Source: CAZENU01 sp965222125 (GTDB lineage Bacteria; Chloroflexota; Dehalococcoidia; Lucifugimonadales; CAZENU01). Taken from it: 64,000 bases of DNA. Below are positions 23,818-31,334 of the stretch, in pieces. The DNA is taken from positions 1 through 64,000 of the forward strand of contig CBDCTC010000003.1 in the NCBI GenBank assembly GCA_965222125.1, in the 5' to 3' direction. Under the pieces are notes generated by a model that worked only from the letters and a program-made list of their open reading frames with translations, was not told where the DNA came from and searched no databases. Numbering within the stretch: the first letter of the stretch is position 1; every line of letters starts with the position of its first letter. The position numbers and the translations under genes are program-made.

Positions 23818-24585
23818 TTGGGAAACCGCTTCGAGGGCAAGGTCGCGGTGGTCACCGACGTGGCCGGTCCGGTCGCGTCGGCCCTCGCCGCGCTGCTGGG
23901 CCGTGAAGGCGCTTCACTCGTCGTCAACAGCCCCGGGCCTGGGGCGTCCACGTCCGAGGCTGTCGCCGAAGCCTTACGCCTCTCCGGCGCCGAGGCCGTA
24001 GCCGCGGAGACCGACGTTGCGGACATGGCCGGGGCCGAGGCGCTGATCGCTGCCGCCATCGACGCATACGGGCGGCTCGACGTGCTGGTCAACAGCGTCG
24101 AGGTCCGCGTCGACGGGCCCGTCCATGAGATGGAGCCCGGCGACTTCGACCGCGTCGTGTCGGCCAACGTCAAGGCGGTCTTCGCCCCCACGAAGTTCGC
24201 GGCGGTCCGCTTTCGCCAGCAGAGGAGCGGCCGCATCGTCAATCTCACGTCCGACGCCGGTCTCGGCGTCCCGGGAGCGTCGGCGTTCTCCGCGGCGTCG
24301 GAGGCGGTCGTTGGGATGACCCGGACCGTGGCCCGCGACCTGGGCAAGTACGGCGTCACGTGCAACGCCCTGTGCGTGGGCGAGAGGCCGGAGGGCGCCG
24401 CGGCCCTGGCGGCACTCCTGTGCACCGAGCGGCTGCCGCACGTCAACGGCTACGCCTTCGGAGCCCACGACGGCTCCCTCGTCGTCTACGCCAATCCGGT
24501 CATCGAGCGCAGCATCCAGAAGTGGGGGCCGATGACGTTGGACGAGATCGACGCGCACGCCCCCAGTCTCCTGGCGGCGGGCTGA
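23818..24585 (+). CDS. Degenerate short-chain dehydrogenase (probable pseudoenzyme) paired with an SDR
   Basis: 255 residues from TTG. The overall SDR fold is clear (VAVVTDVAGPVASALAALLG, then LDVLVNSVEVRVDGP). The nucleotide loop GxxxGxG, the NAG motif and the Ser-Tyr-Lys triad are all altered. Aligned with its neighbour, S, Y and K become T, F and S (TSDAG, then ASAFSAASEA). It therefore probably neither binds NAD(P) normally nor catalyses. The gene ends two bases before the intact SDR start. A dead subunit in a hetero-oligomer is the simplest reading. Confidence 0.8.
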   Translation: MGNRFEGKVAVVTDVAGPVASALAALLGREGASLVVNSPGPGASTSEAVAEALRLSGAEAVAAETDVADMAGAEALIAAAIDAYGRLDVLVNSVEVRVDGPVHEMEPGDFDRVVSANVKAVFAPTKFAAVRFRQQRSGRIVNLTSDAGLGVPGASAFSAASEAVVGMTRTVARDLGKYGVTCNALCVGERPEGAAALAALLCTERLPHVNGYAFGAHDGSLVVYANPVIERSIQKWGPMTLDEIDAHAPSLLAAG

Positions 24586-24587
24586 GC

Positions 24588-25520
24588 ATGGGCGCCAGGC
24601 TGGAGGGCCGCGTGGCCATAGTGACGGGCGCGGGCAGGGGTATCGGCCGCAGCGTGGCGATGCTGCTCGCCCGGGAGGGCGCGGCCGTGGTGGTGAACGA
24701 CCTGGGCGGCTCGGTCGACGGCGCCGGTTCGTCTCATGGCCCGGCCGAGGACGTGGCCTCGGAGATTCGCGCTGCGGGCGGCGACGCGGTTGCCAGCTTC
24801 GATTCGGTGGCGGATTTCGACGGCGCGGGAGCGATAGTCGGCACCGCCGTAGAGAACTATGGCCGCGTCGACGTCCTGTGTAATGCCGCCGGCATTCTGC
24901 GCGACCGCATGGTGTTCAACATGACCGAGGCGGAGTGGGACGCCGTGCTGCGCGTGCACCTGTACGGCTCCTTCAACATGGTGCGGCAGTGCGTTCCGCA
25001 CATGATCGAACAGCGGTACGGCCGTATCGCCCTGTTCTCGTCGGTGTCCGGGCTCGGGTCCGCCGGCCAGACGAACTACACGTCGGCCAAGGAGGGCATC
25101 GTCGGCTTCGCCCGTTCGCTCGCGAAAGAGCTCGCGCCCTGGGGGATCACGGTCAACGCCATATACCCGGGCGCCAATACGAGGATGATGGCGACCGTGC
25201 CCGACAGCGTACGCCACGGGTCGGGCGGGGGAGCGGCGGAGATCGTCGGATCGCTCGAGCCCGAGGAGGCGCTGGCCCCGGAGAACAACGCGGCCAAGAT
25301 CGTCCACCTCTGCACCGAAGCCGGCGGGGCGTTCACCGGCCGGGTCGTCGCGACGAACGGCTGGGCGATGTCCCTGTACTCCACGCGCCGCGTATCCAAG
25401 AGCATTCACACAGACGGCGAGTGGGCGTTGGACGAGCTCGAGCGGCTCGTTCCCGCATCCCTCGCCGCCGGCCTCACCAACCCCGCCCCGGCGGAGCCGC
25501 CGCGTCAAGCTCGGACGTGA
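24588..25520 (+). CDS. Short-chain dehydrogenase/reductase, intact
   Basis: 310 residues from ATG (24588). Classical SDR: GAGRGIG cofactor loop (about 13-19), NAAG, then Ser (FSSVSG) and YTSAK for the active site. The C-terminal extension (about 250-310), with ALDELERLVPASLA, resembles the peroxisomal multifunctional enzyme/hydroxyacyl-CoA dehydrogenase-like SDRs (the VNDLGGS segment after the first beta strand fits this). A likely substrate is a 3-hydroxyacyl or steroid-like alcohol. The start is two bases after the degenerate SDR, so co-translated and co-regulated. Confidence 0.88.
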   Translation: MGARLEGRVAIVTGAGRGIGRSVAMLLAREGAAVVVNDLGGSVDGAGSSHGPAEDVASEIRAAGGDAVASFDSVADFDGAGAIVGTAVENYGRVDVLCNAAGILRDRMVFNMTEAEWDAVLRVHLYGSFNMVRQCVPHMIEQRYGRIALFSSVSGLGSAGQTNYTSAKEGIVGFARSLAKELAPWGITVNAIYPGANTRMMATVPDSVRHGSGGGAAEIVGSLEPEEALAPENNAAKIVHLCTEAGGAFTGRVVATNGWAMSLYSTRRVSKSIHTDGEWALDELERLVPASLAAGLTNPAPAEPPRQART

Positions 25521-26031
25521 CGCCGCGCCCGTCCGGATCGACGGCGGGAGGCAAGTCGGAGTTAAGTGCAAAATAGAGGTCGGCCGCTTTCAATCCGCCT
25601 CGACATCGTCGCTTCGCTGGCAGATCCGCCGGGTGGGCTAAGCCTGAGCCAGAATCGAAACCGATGGCTGGAACGCGCGTCTGAGAGCGTCCCTAGAAGT
25701 ATGGCCGGAAAGTCATTGGCTGGGTTTCGCACTACCCAAAGCAGACGTATTACGGTCTTATACGACATGAAAATATATGAATTGCGTTTCACAAACCCAT
25801 TATTACATCGACAGTCGACGGTAAGCCAACGACGGCTTGGGAAGAATCGGGGTTTCCGTCCGAGTTTCTAGGTTCACGGGCGACTTACTGTCACAATCCG
25901 CAAGTGTCACAGCACCTACACCGGCACGACCGCCGTGTTCTTCCTCTAGCCCGCCACGCGAATCCTTGTGCAAAGCCCTTCAGGCTCGCCTGAAGGGCCT
26001 ACCGGCAGCCCAACCAAGCTCCCTGGGCAAG
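25521..26031. other. Gene-poor spacer with an AT-rich core
   Basis: About 510 bases without a convincing gene. A 101-codon frame at 25566-25871 has no recognisable fold or codon bias. The stretch 25730-25830 is conspicuously AT-rich for this window and may be the remnant of an inserted element. The right end holds the hairpin listed separately. Confidence 0.5.
25975..25998 (-). terminator. Probable intrinsic terminator after the 26032-26409 gene
   Basis: GCCCTTCAGGC (25975-25985), TC, GCCTGAAGGGC (25988-25998): a perfect 11-base inverted repeat. Read on the minus strand it is followed by TTTGC, a short T run. It lies 34 bases past the stop of the minus-strand gene. Confidence 0.55.
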
Positions 26032-26409
26032 TCAATCTTCCCAACGCGACCTCTGCCAGTCCACATACTGTTGAATCGCGTCCGATCTGTAGCCGTAGAG
26101 CAAGCCGTACATGCAATCCAGTACATCTCGTGGAATGTCGGCGGCGCTTTCCAAGTACAGGTAGGTATCGAGAATGATCTGCTCACGATAGAAGATAAAC
26201 TGTGTTCCGTGGAATTCAACATCGGCTGCTTCATCGTCAGACACGACCACCAGCATGCGGATTCCGAGCTCGTCGGCTGTTTCTTGCGCCTGCCTGGACA
26301 CAGCTTCCGCATCCTCGCGGAACAGGTTGAAGGTCGCAATGGGCTTCCCGGTCTTCGCGACCATCCAGGCATTCTCGTAGACGAGCCAATAGGGTTCAGC
26401 CACTTCCAT
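26032..26409 (-). CDS. Small hypothetical protein
   Basis: 125 residues, family not recognised. The pattern alternates strands and helices (LGIRMLVVVSDDEAADVEF, then QFIFYREQIILDTYLYL) and ends in a helical Tyr-rich region. It is acidic and soluble, without a signal peptide. It is isolated: an AT-rich spacer lies downstream and tatA is divergent upstream. The GC content is lower than in the neighbouring tat genes, which suggests acquisition. Real coding is supported by a plausible fold and a terminator-like hairpin past its stop. Confidence 0.55.
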   Translation of the reverse strand: MEVAEPYWLVYENAWMVAKTGKPIATFNLFREDAEAVSRQAQETADELGIRMLVVVSDDEAADVEFHGTQFIFYREQIILDTYLYLESAADIPRDVLDCMYGLLYGYRSDAIQQYVDWQRSRWED

Positions 26410-26558
26410 GTACTCCCATCGTATTCGGACAGTCTAGCAAGCTCAGGCAGGCCTGTGCGTTGGGAGTTTGCACTACTCTCCATGTCGGGAGGCAAATTGA
26501 CGCTAATTCGGCGCAGCGCTACCATGAGGCTCGTCTCGAGGGGCAGGAGGCAACGCAA

Positions 26559-26750
26559 ATGCCGCACTTTGTACATCCGTGGGAGCTGCTCGTAGTCCTG
26601 TCCATCGTCGTGGTCATCTTCGGCGTGGGCAGGCTGCCTGAAGTCGGCGGCGCCGTGGGTAAGGCGATACGCGAGTTCAAGTCGTCCGTCACGGGCGACA
26701 CGGACAAGGACGCGGCGGAAGCCGAAGGCGGCGCTCAGACCAAGGAGTGA
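26559..26750 (+). CDS. tatA: TatA/TatE-family twin-arginine translocase subunit
   Basis: 63 residues from the ATG at 26559; AGGAGG ends eight bases upstream. One N-terminal membrane helix (WELLVVLSIVVVIFGVGRLP), a Gly hinge, then the amphipathic helix (VGGAVGKAIREFKSSV) and an acidic tail: the TatA pattern. TatA forms the protein-conducting assembly for folded Tat substrates. It is convergent with the tatC operon, separated only by a family A repeat. The separation from tatBC is unusual but the genes remain in one locus. Confidence 0.9.
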   Translation: MPHFVHPWELLVVLSIVVVIFGVGRLPEVGGAVGKAIREFKSSVTGDTDKDAAEAEGGAQTKE

Positions 26751-26754
26751 CGCC

Positions 26755-27010
26755 TGGATTCCCGCCGTCGGAGACTCTTGCGTAACTCCCCCTGTGGGAG
26801 ACATCGTGGCGGAGATGGCTAGTATTCCTAGCTGGGAACCCCCAACCCTGGATTCCCGCCTTCGCGAGAATGACGGTTTTGCAAGGGTCTCCCGTCGCGG
26901 GAATGACGATGTGGGTGCACCGCCGCTCGTCGTTCCCGTGGAGACGGCCCCCCCCTCCGCCGTGGATTCCCGCCGCCGCGGGAATGACGCTGTCCCACGG
27001 CCTCCGGGAA
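26755..27010. repeat. Hairpin-rich repeat family A, copy 1 (right part)
   Basis: Fills the gap between the convergent tatA and tatC stops. Blocks in order: CTCCCCCTGTGGGAG, a segment with CTAGTATTCCTAG, GGATTCCCGCCTTCGCGAGAATGACGG split by short gaps, and GTCTCCCGTCGCGGGAATGACG, then an extra GGATTCCCGCCGCCGCGGG hairpin. The same order is found in copies 2 and 3. The left third of the full element is absent. Confidence 0.8.
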
Positions 27011-27016
27011 CGCCCC

Positions 27017-27784
27017 CTACACGTCCTGGCTTTCCGCTTCGAGTTGTTGCAGGGCTCGGCGGCGGCCGCGCGCTCCCAGCTTTGCCAGCCAGATACCCGC
27101 CTCGTACATCGCCATTACGGGAAGCGCCACCAACGCCTGGTTTACCGGATCGATGGTCGGCGTGATCATCGCGCCCAGGACAAATGCGACGACTATCGCG
27201 AACCGCCGGTTCTTCGCCAGCATCGATGGCGTGACGACCCCGATCCTGGCCAGGAAGAACATGACCACCGGCGTCTCGAAGATCAGGCCCATCCAGAAGA
27301 GTAGCGTCATCATGAGGTTGGCATAGCTGCCGATGGTGATCAGCGGCTCCGCAACGTCGCCGCTGAAGCCCAACAGGAACCGCACGGCCGGCGGGAAGAG
27401 CACGCGGTAGCCGAAAGCGGCGCCCGCGATGAAGACGAGCACGCTGACCGGCAGCAGCGTGTACAGATAGCGCCGCTCGCCCCGAGTCAACCCGGGCGCC
27501 ACGAACAGGACGATCTGGAACAGCGTGAACGGGAGCGATATGACGAATCCGGACACCAGCGAGACCTTGAACGCGATGCCGATGAACTCGGTCAGCTCCG
27601 TGTATATGGGCTTCTGGTTCGGGATCCCGGCGAAACCTTCCGCCGGCTCCATGAGCAGCCTGAGGATCTCCTGGTGGAAGGCGAATGCGGCCGCGGTGGC
27701 GACCGCCAGGAAGAGGACGGAATATATCAGGCGTCGCCGCAGCTCGTTCAGGTGCTGTCTGAACGAGAGTTTCCCCTCGTTCAC
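27017..27784 (-). CDS. tatC: TatC, core receptor of the twin-arginine translocase
   Basis: 255 residues, GTG start overlapping the preceding gene's stop as GTGA. The N-terminal LSFRQHLNELRRRLIYSV is the conserved TatC cytoplasmic start (Glu in HLNELR contacts the twin-arginine signal). Six membrane helices follow, with the family loop FVAPGLTRGERRYL and helix VLGAMITPTIDPVNQALVALP. TatC recognises the twin-Arg signal peptide. It is the last gene of the overlapping rlmD-maf-tatB-tatC operon. Confidence 0.95.
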   Translation of the reverse strand: MNEGKLSFRQHLNELRRRLIYSVLFLAVATAAAFAFHQEILRLLMEPAEGFAGIPNQKPIYTELTEFIGIAFKVSLVSGFVISLPFTLFQIVLFVAPGLTRGERRYLYTLLPVSVLVFIAGAAFGYRVLFPPAVRFLLGFSGDVAEPLITIGSYANLMMTLLFWMGLIFETPVVMFFLARIGVVTPSMLAKNRRFAIVVAFVLGAMITPTIDPVNQALVALPVMAMYEAGIWLAKLGARGRRRALQQLEAESQDV

Positions 27785-28155
27785 GCCGTGTCCTCGGCTT
27801 CCGGATCGCCGCGTTTCTCAGGGGGCGTCTGGGCGGATGCCTTGAAGGCGACCGGGCCGCCTGACTCCGGCTTCGACTCGTTCTCGGGTTCCTCGGACTC
27901 CTCCGCGGCCGGCTCGGCCGCGGTCTCCGCAGCGCCGGCATAGGGACGGGGTCCGCCGCGCCGGTGCACTATCGGACGCTCGACAGGCTCCTCGTCCAGC
28001 GATATTTGAGGCAGGCCGTCGGCAAGTCGTCTGAGCTCTCCGGTCACCTTGCCGAGCGTCCGTGCGGCGGTGAGCATCCTGTCCGGGCCCAGCACGATGA
28101 ACCCGACCAACAGCACCACGAGGATCTCGAGCGGCCCCATCCCGACGAATGTCAT
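27781..28155 (-). CDS. tatB: TatA/TatB-family subunit, probable TatB role
   Basis: 124 residues from ATG at 28155, which overlaps the maf stop as ATGA. Membrane helix MGPLEILVVLLVGFIVLGPD, then an amphipathic helix (RMLTAARTLGKVTGELRRLAD), then a long Glu/Pro-rich tail of about 70 residues. The ILGPD-type element and its position next to tatC favour TatB over TatA. The low-complexity tail is longer than in most short TatA proteins. It would sit with TatC in the receptor complex. Confidence 0.85.
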   Translation of the reverse strand: MTFVGMGPLEILVVLLVGFIVLGPDRMLTAARTLGKVTGELRRLADGLPQISLDEEPVERPIVHRRGGPRPYAGAAETAAEPAAEESEEPENESKPESGGPVAFKASAQTPPEKRGDPEAEDTA

Positions 28156-28817
28156 CGGACCGTCTCGGCGACCCTCAAGGGACACTCGACGCAGTCAGGG
28201 GGCGGTGTCCAACCGGGGTCGAGCTCCGCGCCGGCGCCCATGCGTGCAAGCAAGGTCACCGTGTCGCAGAGGGGCAGGCCGACCACGTTCAGGTAGCACC
28301 CGTTCACCGATTCGGCCGGGGCGAAGACGGGGTCCTGTACGGCGTAGCCGCCGGCCTTGTCGAAGGGGCTTCCCGAGTCGATGTATGCCGATATCTCGTC
28401 GTCGGCGTACCGCCGCATCAGCACCTCCGTGGCCCTGTACGCCGAGTGTGCGCTGCCCGAGACGCCGTCGACCAAGGTGACGCCGGTCACGACGCGGTGA
28501 GTCCTGCCCCTGAGCCGGTACAGCATTGCGGCGGCGTCCTCGCGGTCTCTGGGCTTGCCCATGACGTCGTCGTCCACGACGACTCCGGTATCGGCCCCGA
28601 TGACGAGGGCGTCTCCGACTCGCAGGGACACCTCTCGCGCCTTGGAAGCGGAGAGCCTTACGACGAACTCCTCGGGCGTTTCGGCGCCCCGCCGCGGCTC
28701 CTCCTCCGCCTCGGGAGCGATCACCCGCGCGGGCGCCCGGAACGCGGCCATCAGCCTGCGACGCCGCGGGGACGCCGACGCCAACACCAACTGTGCGGTG
28801 GCCGCCGACGGACGCAC
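28152..28817 (-). CDS. maf: Maf-family nucleotide pyrophosphatase
   Basis: 221 residues. The start is taken as GTG at 28817, overlapping the rlmD stop by one base (TAGTG), because the conserved N-terminal LVLASASPRRRRLM begins nine residues later. Other motifs: IGADTGVVVDDDVMGKP, and the DKAGGYAVQD segment (house-cleaning NTPase fold). Maf proteins hydrolyse dTTP/UTP or modified nucleotides to monophosphates. An upstream extension to 29015 is an Arg-rich shadow of rlmD and is rejected. Confidence 0.88.
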   Translation of the reverse strand: MRPSAATAQLVLASASPRRRRLMAAFRAPARVIAPEAEEEPRRGAETPEEFVVRLSASKAREVSLRVGDALVIGADTGVVVDDDVMGKPRDREDAAAMLYRLRGRTHRVVTGVTLVDGVSGSAHSAYRATEVLMRRYADDEISAYIDSGSPFDKAGGYAVQDPVFAPAESVNGCYLNVVGLPLCDTVTLLARMGAGAELDPGWTPPPDCVECPLRVAETVR

Positions 28818-30043
28818 TAGCCCGCCCCCAGCGTGACCACGCACTCGACGTGGTGGGTCTGCGGGAACATGTCCACCGGCTGGACGTCGATCACGTTCAG
28901 CCCGGCGCCGACGAGGACGGCGAGATCGCGCGCGAGGCTGGCCGGATCGCACGATACGTACGCGGTGCGCCGCGGCCTCCACGCGGCGACGGCCTCCAGC
29001 GCGGCCCGGTCGCACCCGACTCGCGGCGGGTCCAGTATAACCGCGTCGGGAGTCGAGTCGAGCTCCGCGATAACGTCCTCGGTGCGGCCCTGTCGGTACT
29101 CGAGGTTGTCCAGGCCGAGGGCATTGACCGCGGCGTCCTTGACCGCCGCCTCGGACTCCTCCACCGCGATCACGCGCGCGACGTGGGGAGCCAGCAGGGC
29201 CGCGAACGTCCCCACGCCGGCGTAGGCGTCGATCAGCGTATCGCCGCCGCGCAACTCCAGCCGCTGCCGAACGATCTCCGACAGGCGCTCGGCCTGGGCG
29301 GTGTTGACCTGAAAGAACGACGGCGACGCGATCCGGAAGGTCCGGCCGAGCAGCTCTTCCGTGTAGTGCGTCTGTCCGGTCTGCAGAGGTATCTCCTCGC
29401 TGCGGAGCGCCGGCTGCACGAGCACGTCGGACGTGTTGACCCCGTATCGGATCGAGAGCTGGCTCGTCTCCTGGCTGCGGCCGTCGAGCTTGCTCAGCAC
29501 GTCGTTGATACCGTCCGCCATGAGCATGCAGCGGTCGACGTCGACGAAACGCCGGGTGATCCGGTTGACGAAGCCGAGCCTTCCGCTTCGGCGCACCGTA
29601 AACCGGCCGTGGTTGCGGTACCCGAACTGCTCGGGCGCCGGAGTCGGCGCGGATACGGGCACGGTGCGCAGAAGCTCGTACGCCTCAAGCTCGGCCCGGA
29701 TCGCGTCCCGCTTCAAATCGAGCTGGTGAGGGTAGTCGATGTGCTGCCACTGACAGCCGCTGCACGGCCCGAAGAAGGGGCACGGCGGGGCAACGCGGTG
29801 GGGCGAGGGGTCGACGACATCGGTGACGATGGCTGATACGTGCCGCCGTCTCTTCCGGCGATAGCGCACGATCCGGGCGACTACCTTCTCGCCCGGTATG
29901 CCGCCGAAGACGTTGATGCGCCCGTTCTCGAAGGGCGCCATCGTATCGCCGAGCGGCCCCATCTCGTCCAGGTTCAGGGTCGCCAGCTCGGGCTCTTCTG
30001 GCTCCTGCTCTCGCCCGTAGGGCCGTCTCTCAACGGTGGTCAT
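28817..30043 (-). CDS. rlmD: RlmD/TrmA-family SAM-dependent uracil-C5 methyltransferase
   Basis: 408 residues from ATG 30043. A TRAM-like N-terminal region is followed by Fe-S cysteines C88, C94, C97 (CPFFGPCSGCQWQH) and a fourth in VDVDRCMLM, the RlmD/RumA pattern. The SAM site is LIDAYAGVGTFAALLAP. The catalytic Cys is in YVSCDPASLARDL. RumA enzymes methylate U747 or U1939 of 23S rRNA. First gene of an overlapping operon with maf and tatBC. The 5' end of the gene lies just downstream of the left half of an IS-split repeat. Confidence 0.9.
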   Translation of the reverse strand: MTTVERRPYGREQEPEEPELATLNLDEMGPLGDTMAPFENGRINVFGGIPGEKVVARIVRYRRKRRRHVSAIVTDVVDPSPHRVAPPCPFFGPCSGCQWQHIDYPHQLDLKRDAIRAELEAYELLRTVPVSAPTPAPEQFGYRNHGRFTVRRSGRLGFVNRITRRFVDVDRCMLMADGINDVLSKLDGRSQETSQLSIRYGVNTSDVLVQPALRSEEIPLQTGQTHYTEELLGRTFRIASPSFFQVNTAQAERLSEIVRQRLELRGGDTLIDAYAGVGTFAALLAPHVARVIAVEESEAAVKDAAVNALGLDNLEYRQGRTEDVIAELDSTPDAVILDPPRVGCDRAALEAVAAWRPRRTAYVSCDPASLARDLAVLVGAGLNVIDVQPVDMFPQTHHVECVVTLGAG

Positions 30044-30084
30044 GTCAAAGCTCAGGCTCAAATATAACACAGGGCCATGGGGGC

Positions 30085-30172
30085 CTAGGTTCCCCAGCTG
30101 ATTGGGCCGGCCGGCGTGACGGACTGCTTCCGGTGTCATAGTGGCGCACCCTGTCGGGGATGGATTCCCTAA
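30085..30172. repeat. Repeat family A, copy 2, left part (split by IS30)
   Basis: Reads GGTTCCCCAGCTGATTGGGC, then CCGGCCGGCGTGACGGACTG, then GGTGTCATAGTGGCGC and GTCGGGGATGGATTCCC. It matches the inverted copy at 54150-54246 with only a few differences. The IS30 element begins directly after it; the right part of the repeat resumes at 31196. Confidence 0.8.
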
Positions 30173-30173
30173 A

Positions 30174-31195
30174 CTCACAAACGAAGTGCAACACCTGGTT
30201 AAGGTGTTGTCATGGGAAAACGTTATGGACATGTCACCATTGAAGAGCGGTGTGAGATTGCCTGCCTACAAGCCGAGGGACGCTCGATCCGGCAGATCGC
30301 TGCAGATTTGGATCGCTCGCCATCTACAGTTGCTCGGGAGCTGAAGCGCAATGGGTCACAGACCGGTGAATACAAGCCGATATATGCCGACCGGCAGGCT
30401 CGTGCCCGCAGATGGCGAGGCTCCCGTATGGAGCGGGACGATACTCTCCGTACACGGGTGCTCTCACGCCTCGAACGGGGCTGGTCGCCCGAGCAGGTTG
30501 CCGGACGGCTTGAGCTGGAGGCTGGTAGGAGGGTCATCTCCCACGAGAGCATCTACCGGTTCATTTACGGCCAACTCGCGCGCACGAAGGATTATGGGTG
30601 GCGCCACTACCTTCCTCGTGCCAAGTCGAAGCGTGGCTGGCGAGGCCGCAGAGGGGGCAGCCCTGCCTCCTTCATGGCTATGCGACGCTCGATTGCCGAG
30701 CGCCCCCAGAGCGCCGCTGACCGCCGCACTCCCGGCCACTGGGAGGCGGACCTGATGCTGTTCAGGACATATGGACATGCGGTGCTGACCATGCACGAAC
30801 GCCACTCCCGCATCCTCATTGCCGTCAGACCCCCTGGCAAGGCATCCAGCCCCATCGCCAGCGCCATGTCGCAGGTGCTCGGTCAGTTGCCGCCCCAATG
30901 GCGACGGACGGTTACCTTCGACAACGGGACCGAGTTCGCCCGACACTACCGACTCCACGATCTGGGTATCGAAACCTTCTTCTGCGATACCCACTCCCCT
31001 TGGCAGAAGGGCGGGGTGGAGAACGCCATCGGCCGGTTGCGGCGGACTCTGCCCCGCAAGACCGACCTGGCGGCGTTGCCGGTCGAGCGGTTTACACAGA
31101 TGATTCAGGCCTACAACAATACCCCGCGAAAGTGCCTGAACTACAAGACCCCGGCAGAAATATTCTTGGAAAGCGTGTTGCACTTGAAATGTGAA
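30174..31195 (+). mobile_element. IS30-family insertion sequence
   Basis: About 1.02 kb bounded by imperfect inverted repeats: left 30174-30194 (CTCACAAACG then AAGTGCAACAC) and right 31175-31195 (its complement reads TTCACATTTC then AAGTGCAACAC), 16 of 21 bases matching with a perfect inner 11. It carries one transposase gene. It is inserted within a family A repeat, whose two parts flank it. No clear short target duplication is seen. The flanking repeat is missing about 90 central bases compared with copy 3. Confidence 0.85.
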
Positions 31196-31222
31196 TCCAC
31201 CTTCCCGCCTGCGCGGGAATGA
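30212..31222 (+). CDS. IS30-family DDE transposase
   Basis: 336 residues. N-terminal helix-turn-helix (HVTIEERCEIACLQAEGRSI, then DLDRSPSTVARELKRN). The DDE catalytic residues are in GHWEADLM (first Asp), TFDNGTEF (second Asp) and KGGVENAIGRLRR (Glu). The last 30 or so bases read through the right inverted repeat into flanking repeat DNA, which supplies the stop at 31220-31222. The full-length gene looks intact and could be active. An ATG at 30212 follows the left inverted repeat closely. Confidence 0.92.
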   Translation: MGKRYGHVTIEERCEIACLQAEGRSIRQIAADLDRSPSTVARELKRNGSQTGEYKPIYADRQARARRWRGSRMERDDTLRTRVLSRLERGWSPEQVAGRLELEAGRRVISHESIYRFIYGQLARTKDYGWRHYLPRAKSKRGWRGRRGGSPASFMAMRRSIAERPQSAADRRTPGHWEADLMLFRTYGHAVLTMHERHSRILIAVRPPGKASSPIASAMSQVLGQLPPQWRRTVTFDNGTEFARHYRLHDLGIETFFCDTHSPWQKGGVENAIGRLRRTLPRKTDLAALPVERFTQMIQAYNNTPRKCLNYKTPAEIFLESVLHLKCESTFPPARE

Positions 31223-31270
31223 CGGTTGTTCAAAGGTCTCCGTTCGCGGGAATGACGGAGGTGGGGGATT
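31196..31270. repeat. Repeat family A, copy 2, right part
   Basis: TTCCCGCCTGCGCGGGAA hairpin, then TGACGGTTGTTCAAAGGTCT, CCGTTCGCGGGAATGACGGA and GGTGGGGGATTTG. It matches inverted copy 3 (53996-54070) nearly base for base. It contains the stop codon of the IS30 transposase frame. Confidence 0.8.
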
Positions 31271-31277
31271 TGCGTGG

Positions 31278-31293
31278 CCCCGGTAAACCGGGG
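31278..31293. terminator. Short GC hairpin before lipA
   Basis: CCCCGG (31278-31283), TAAA, CCGGGG (31288-31293), a 6-base stem. No T tract follows on either strand, so termination is only possible, not shown. An extended -10-like TGATATGAT (31308-31316) for lipA lies just downstream. Confidence 0.3.
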
Positions 31294-31334
31294 GTCGTCA
31301 TCGAATCTGATATGATTGTTGACTGGAGGTGACG

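Noticed and set aside
24360..24587. Longer start for the intact SDR
   Set aside because: The upstream residues read as an Arg/Gly-rich shadow of the preceding SDR in another frame; ATG 24588 gives a standard SDR N terminus.
26755..27010. CRISPR array from the repeated GCGGGAATGACG units
   Set aside because: Units are palindromic variants with unequal gaps and no unique spacers of constant length; they belong to a dispersed repeat that also occurs elsewhere.
25980..27941. Very long minus-strand frame of about 650 codons covering tatA and tatC
   Set aside because: Codon and residue composition is Arg/Pro-rich without fold, and it opposes three well-supported genes. It is a GC-rich shadow frame.
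28818..29015. N-terminal extension of maf to a longer start
   Set aside because: The extension is Arg-rich low-complexity and lies within rlmD on the same strand. The GTG at 28817 overlapping the rlmD stop agrees with the conserved Maf start.
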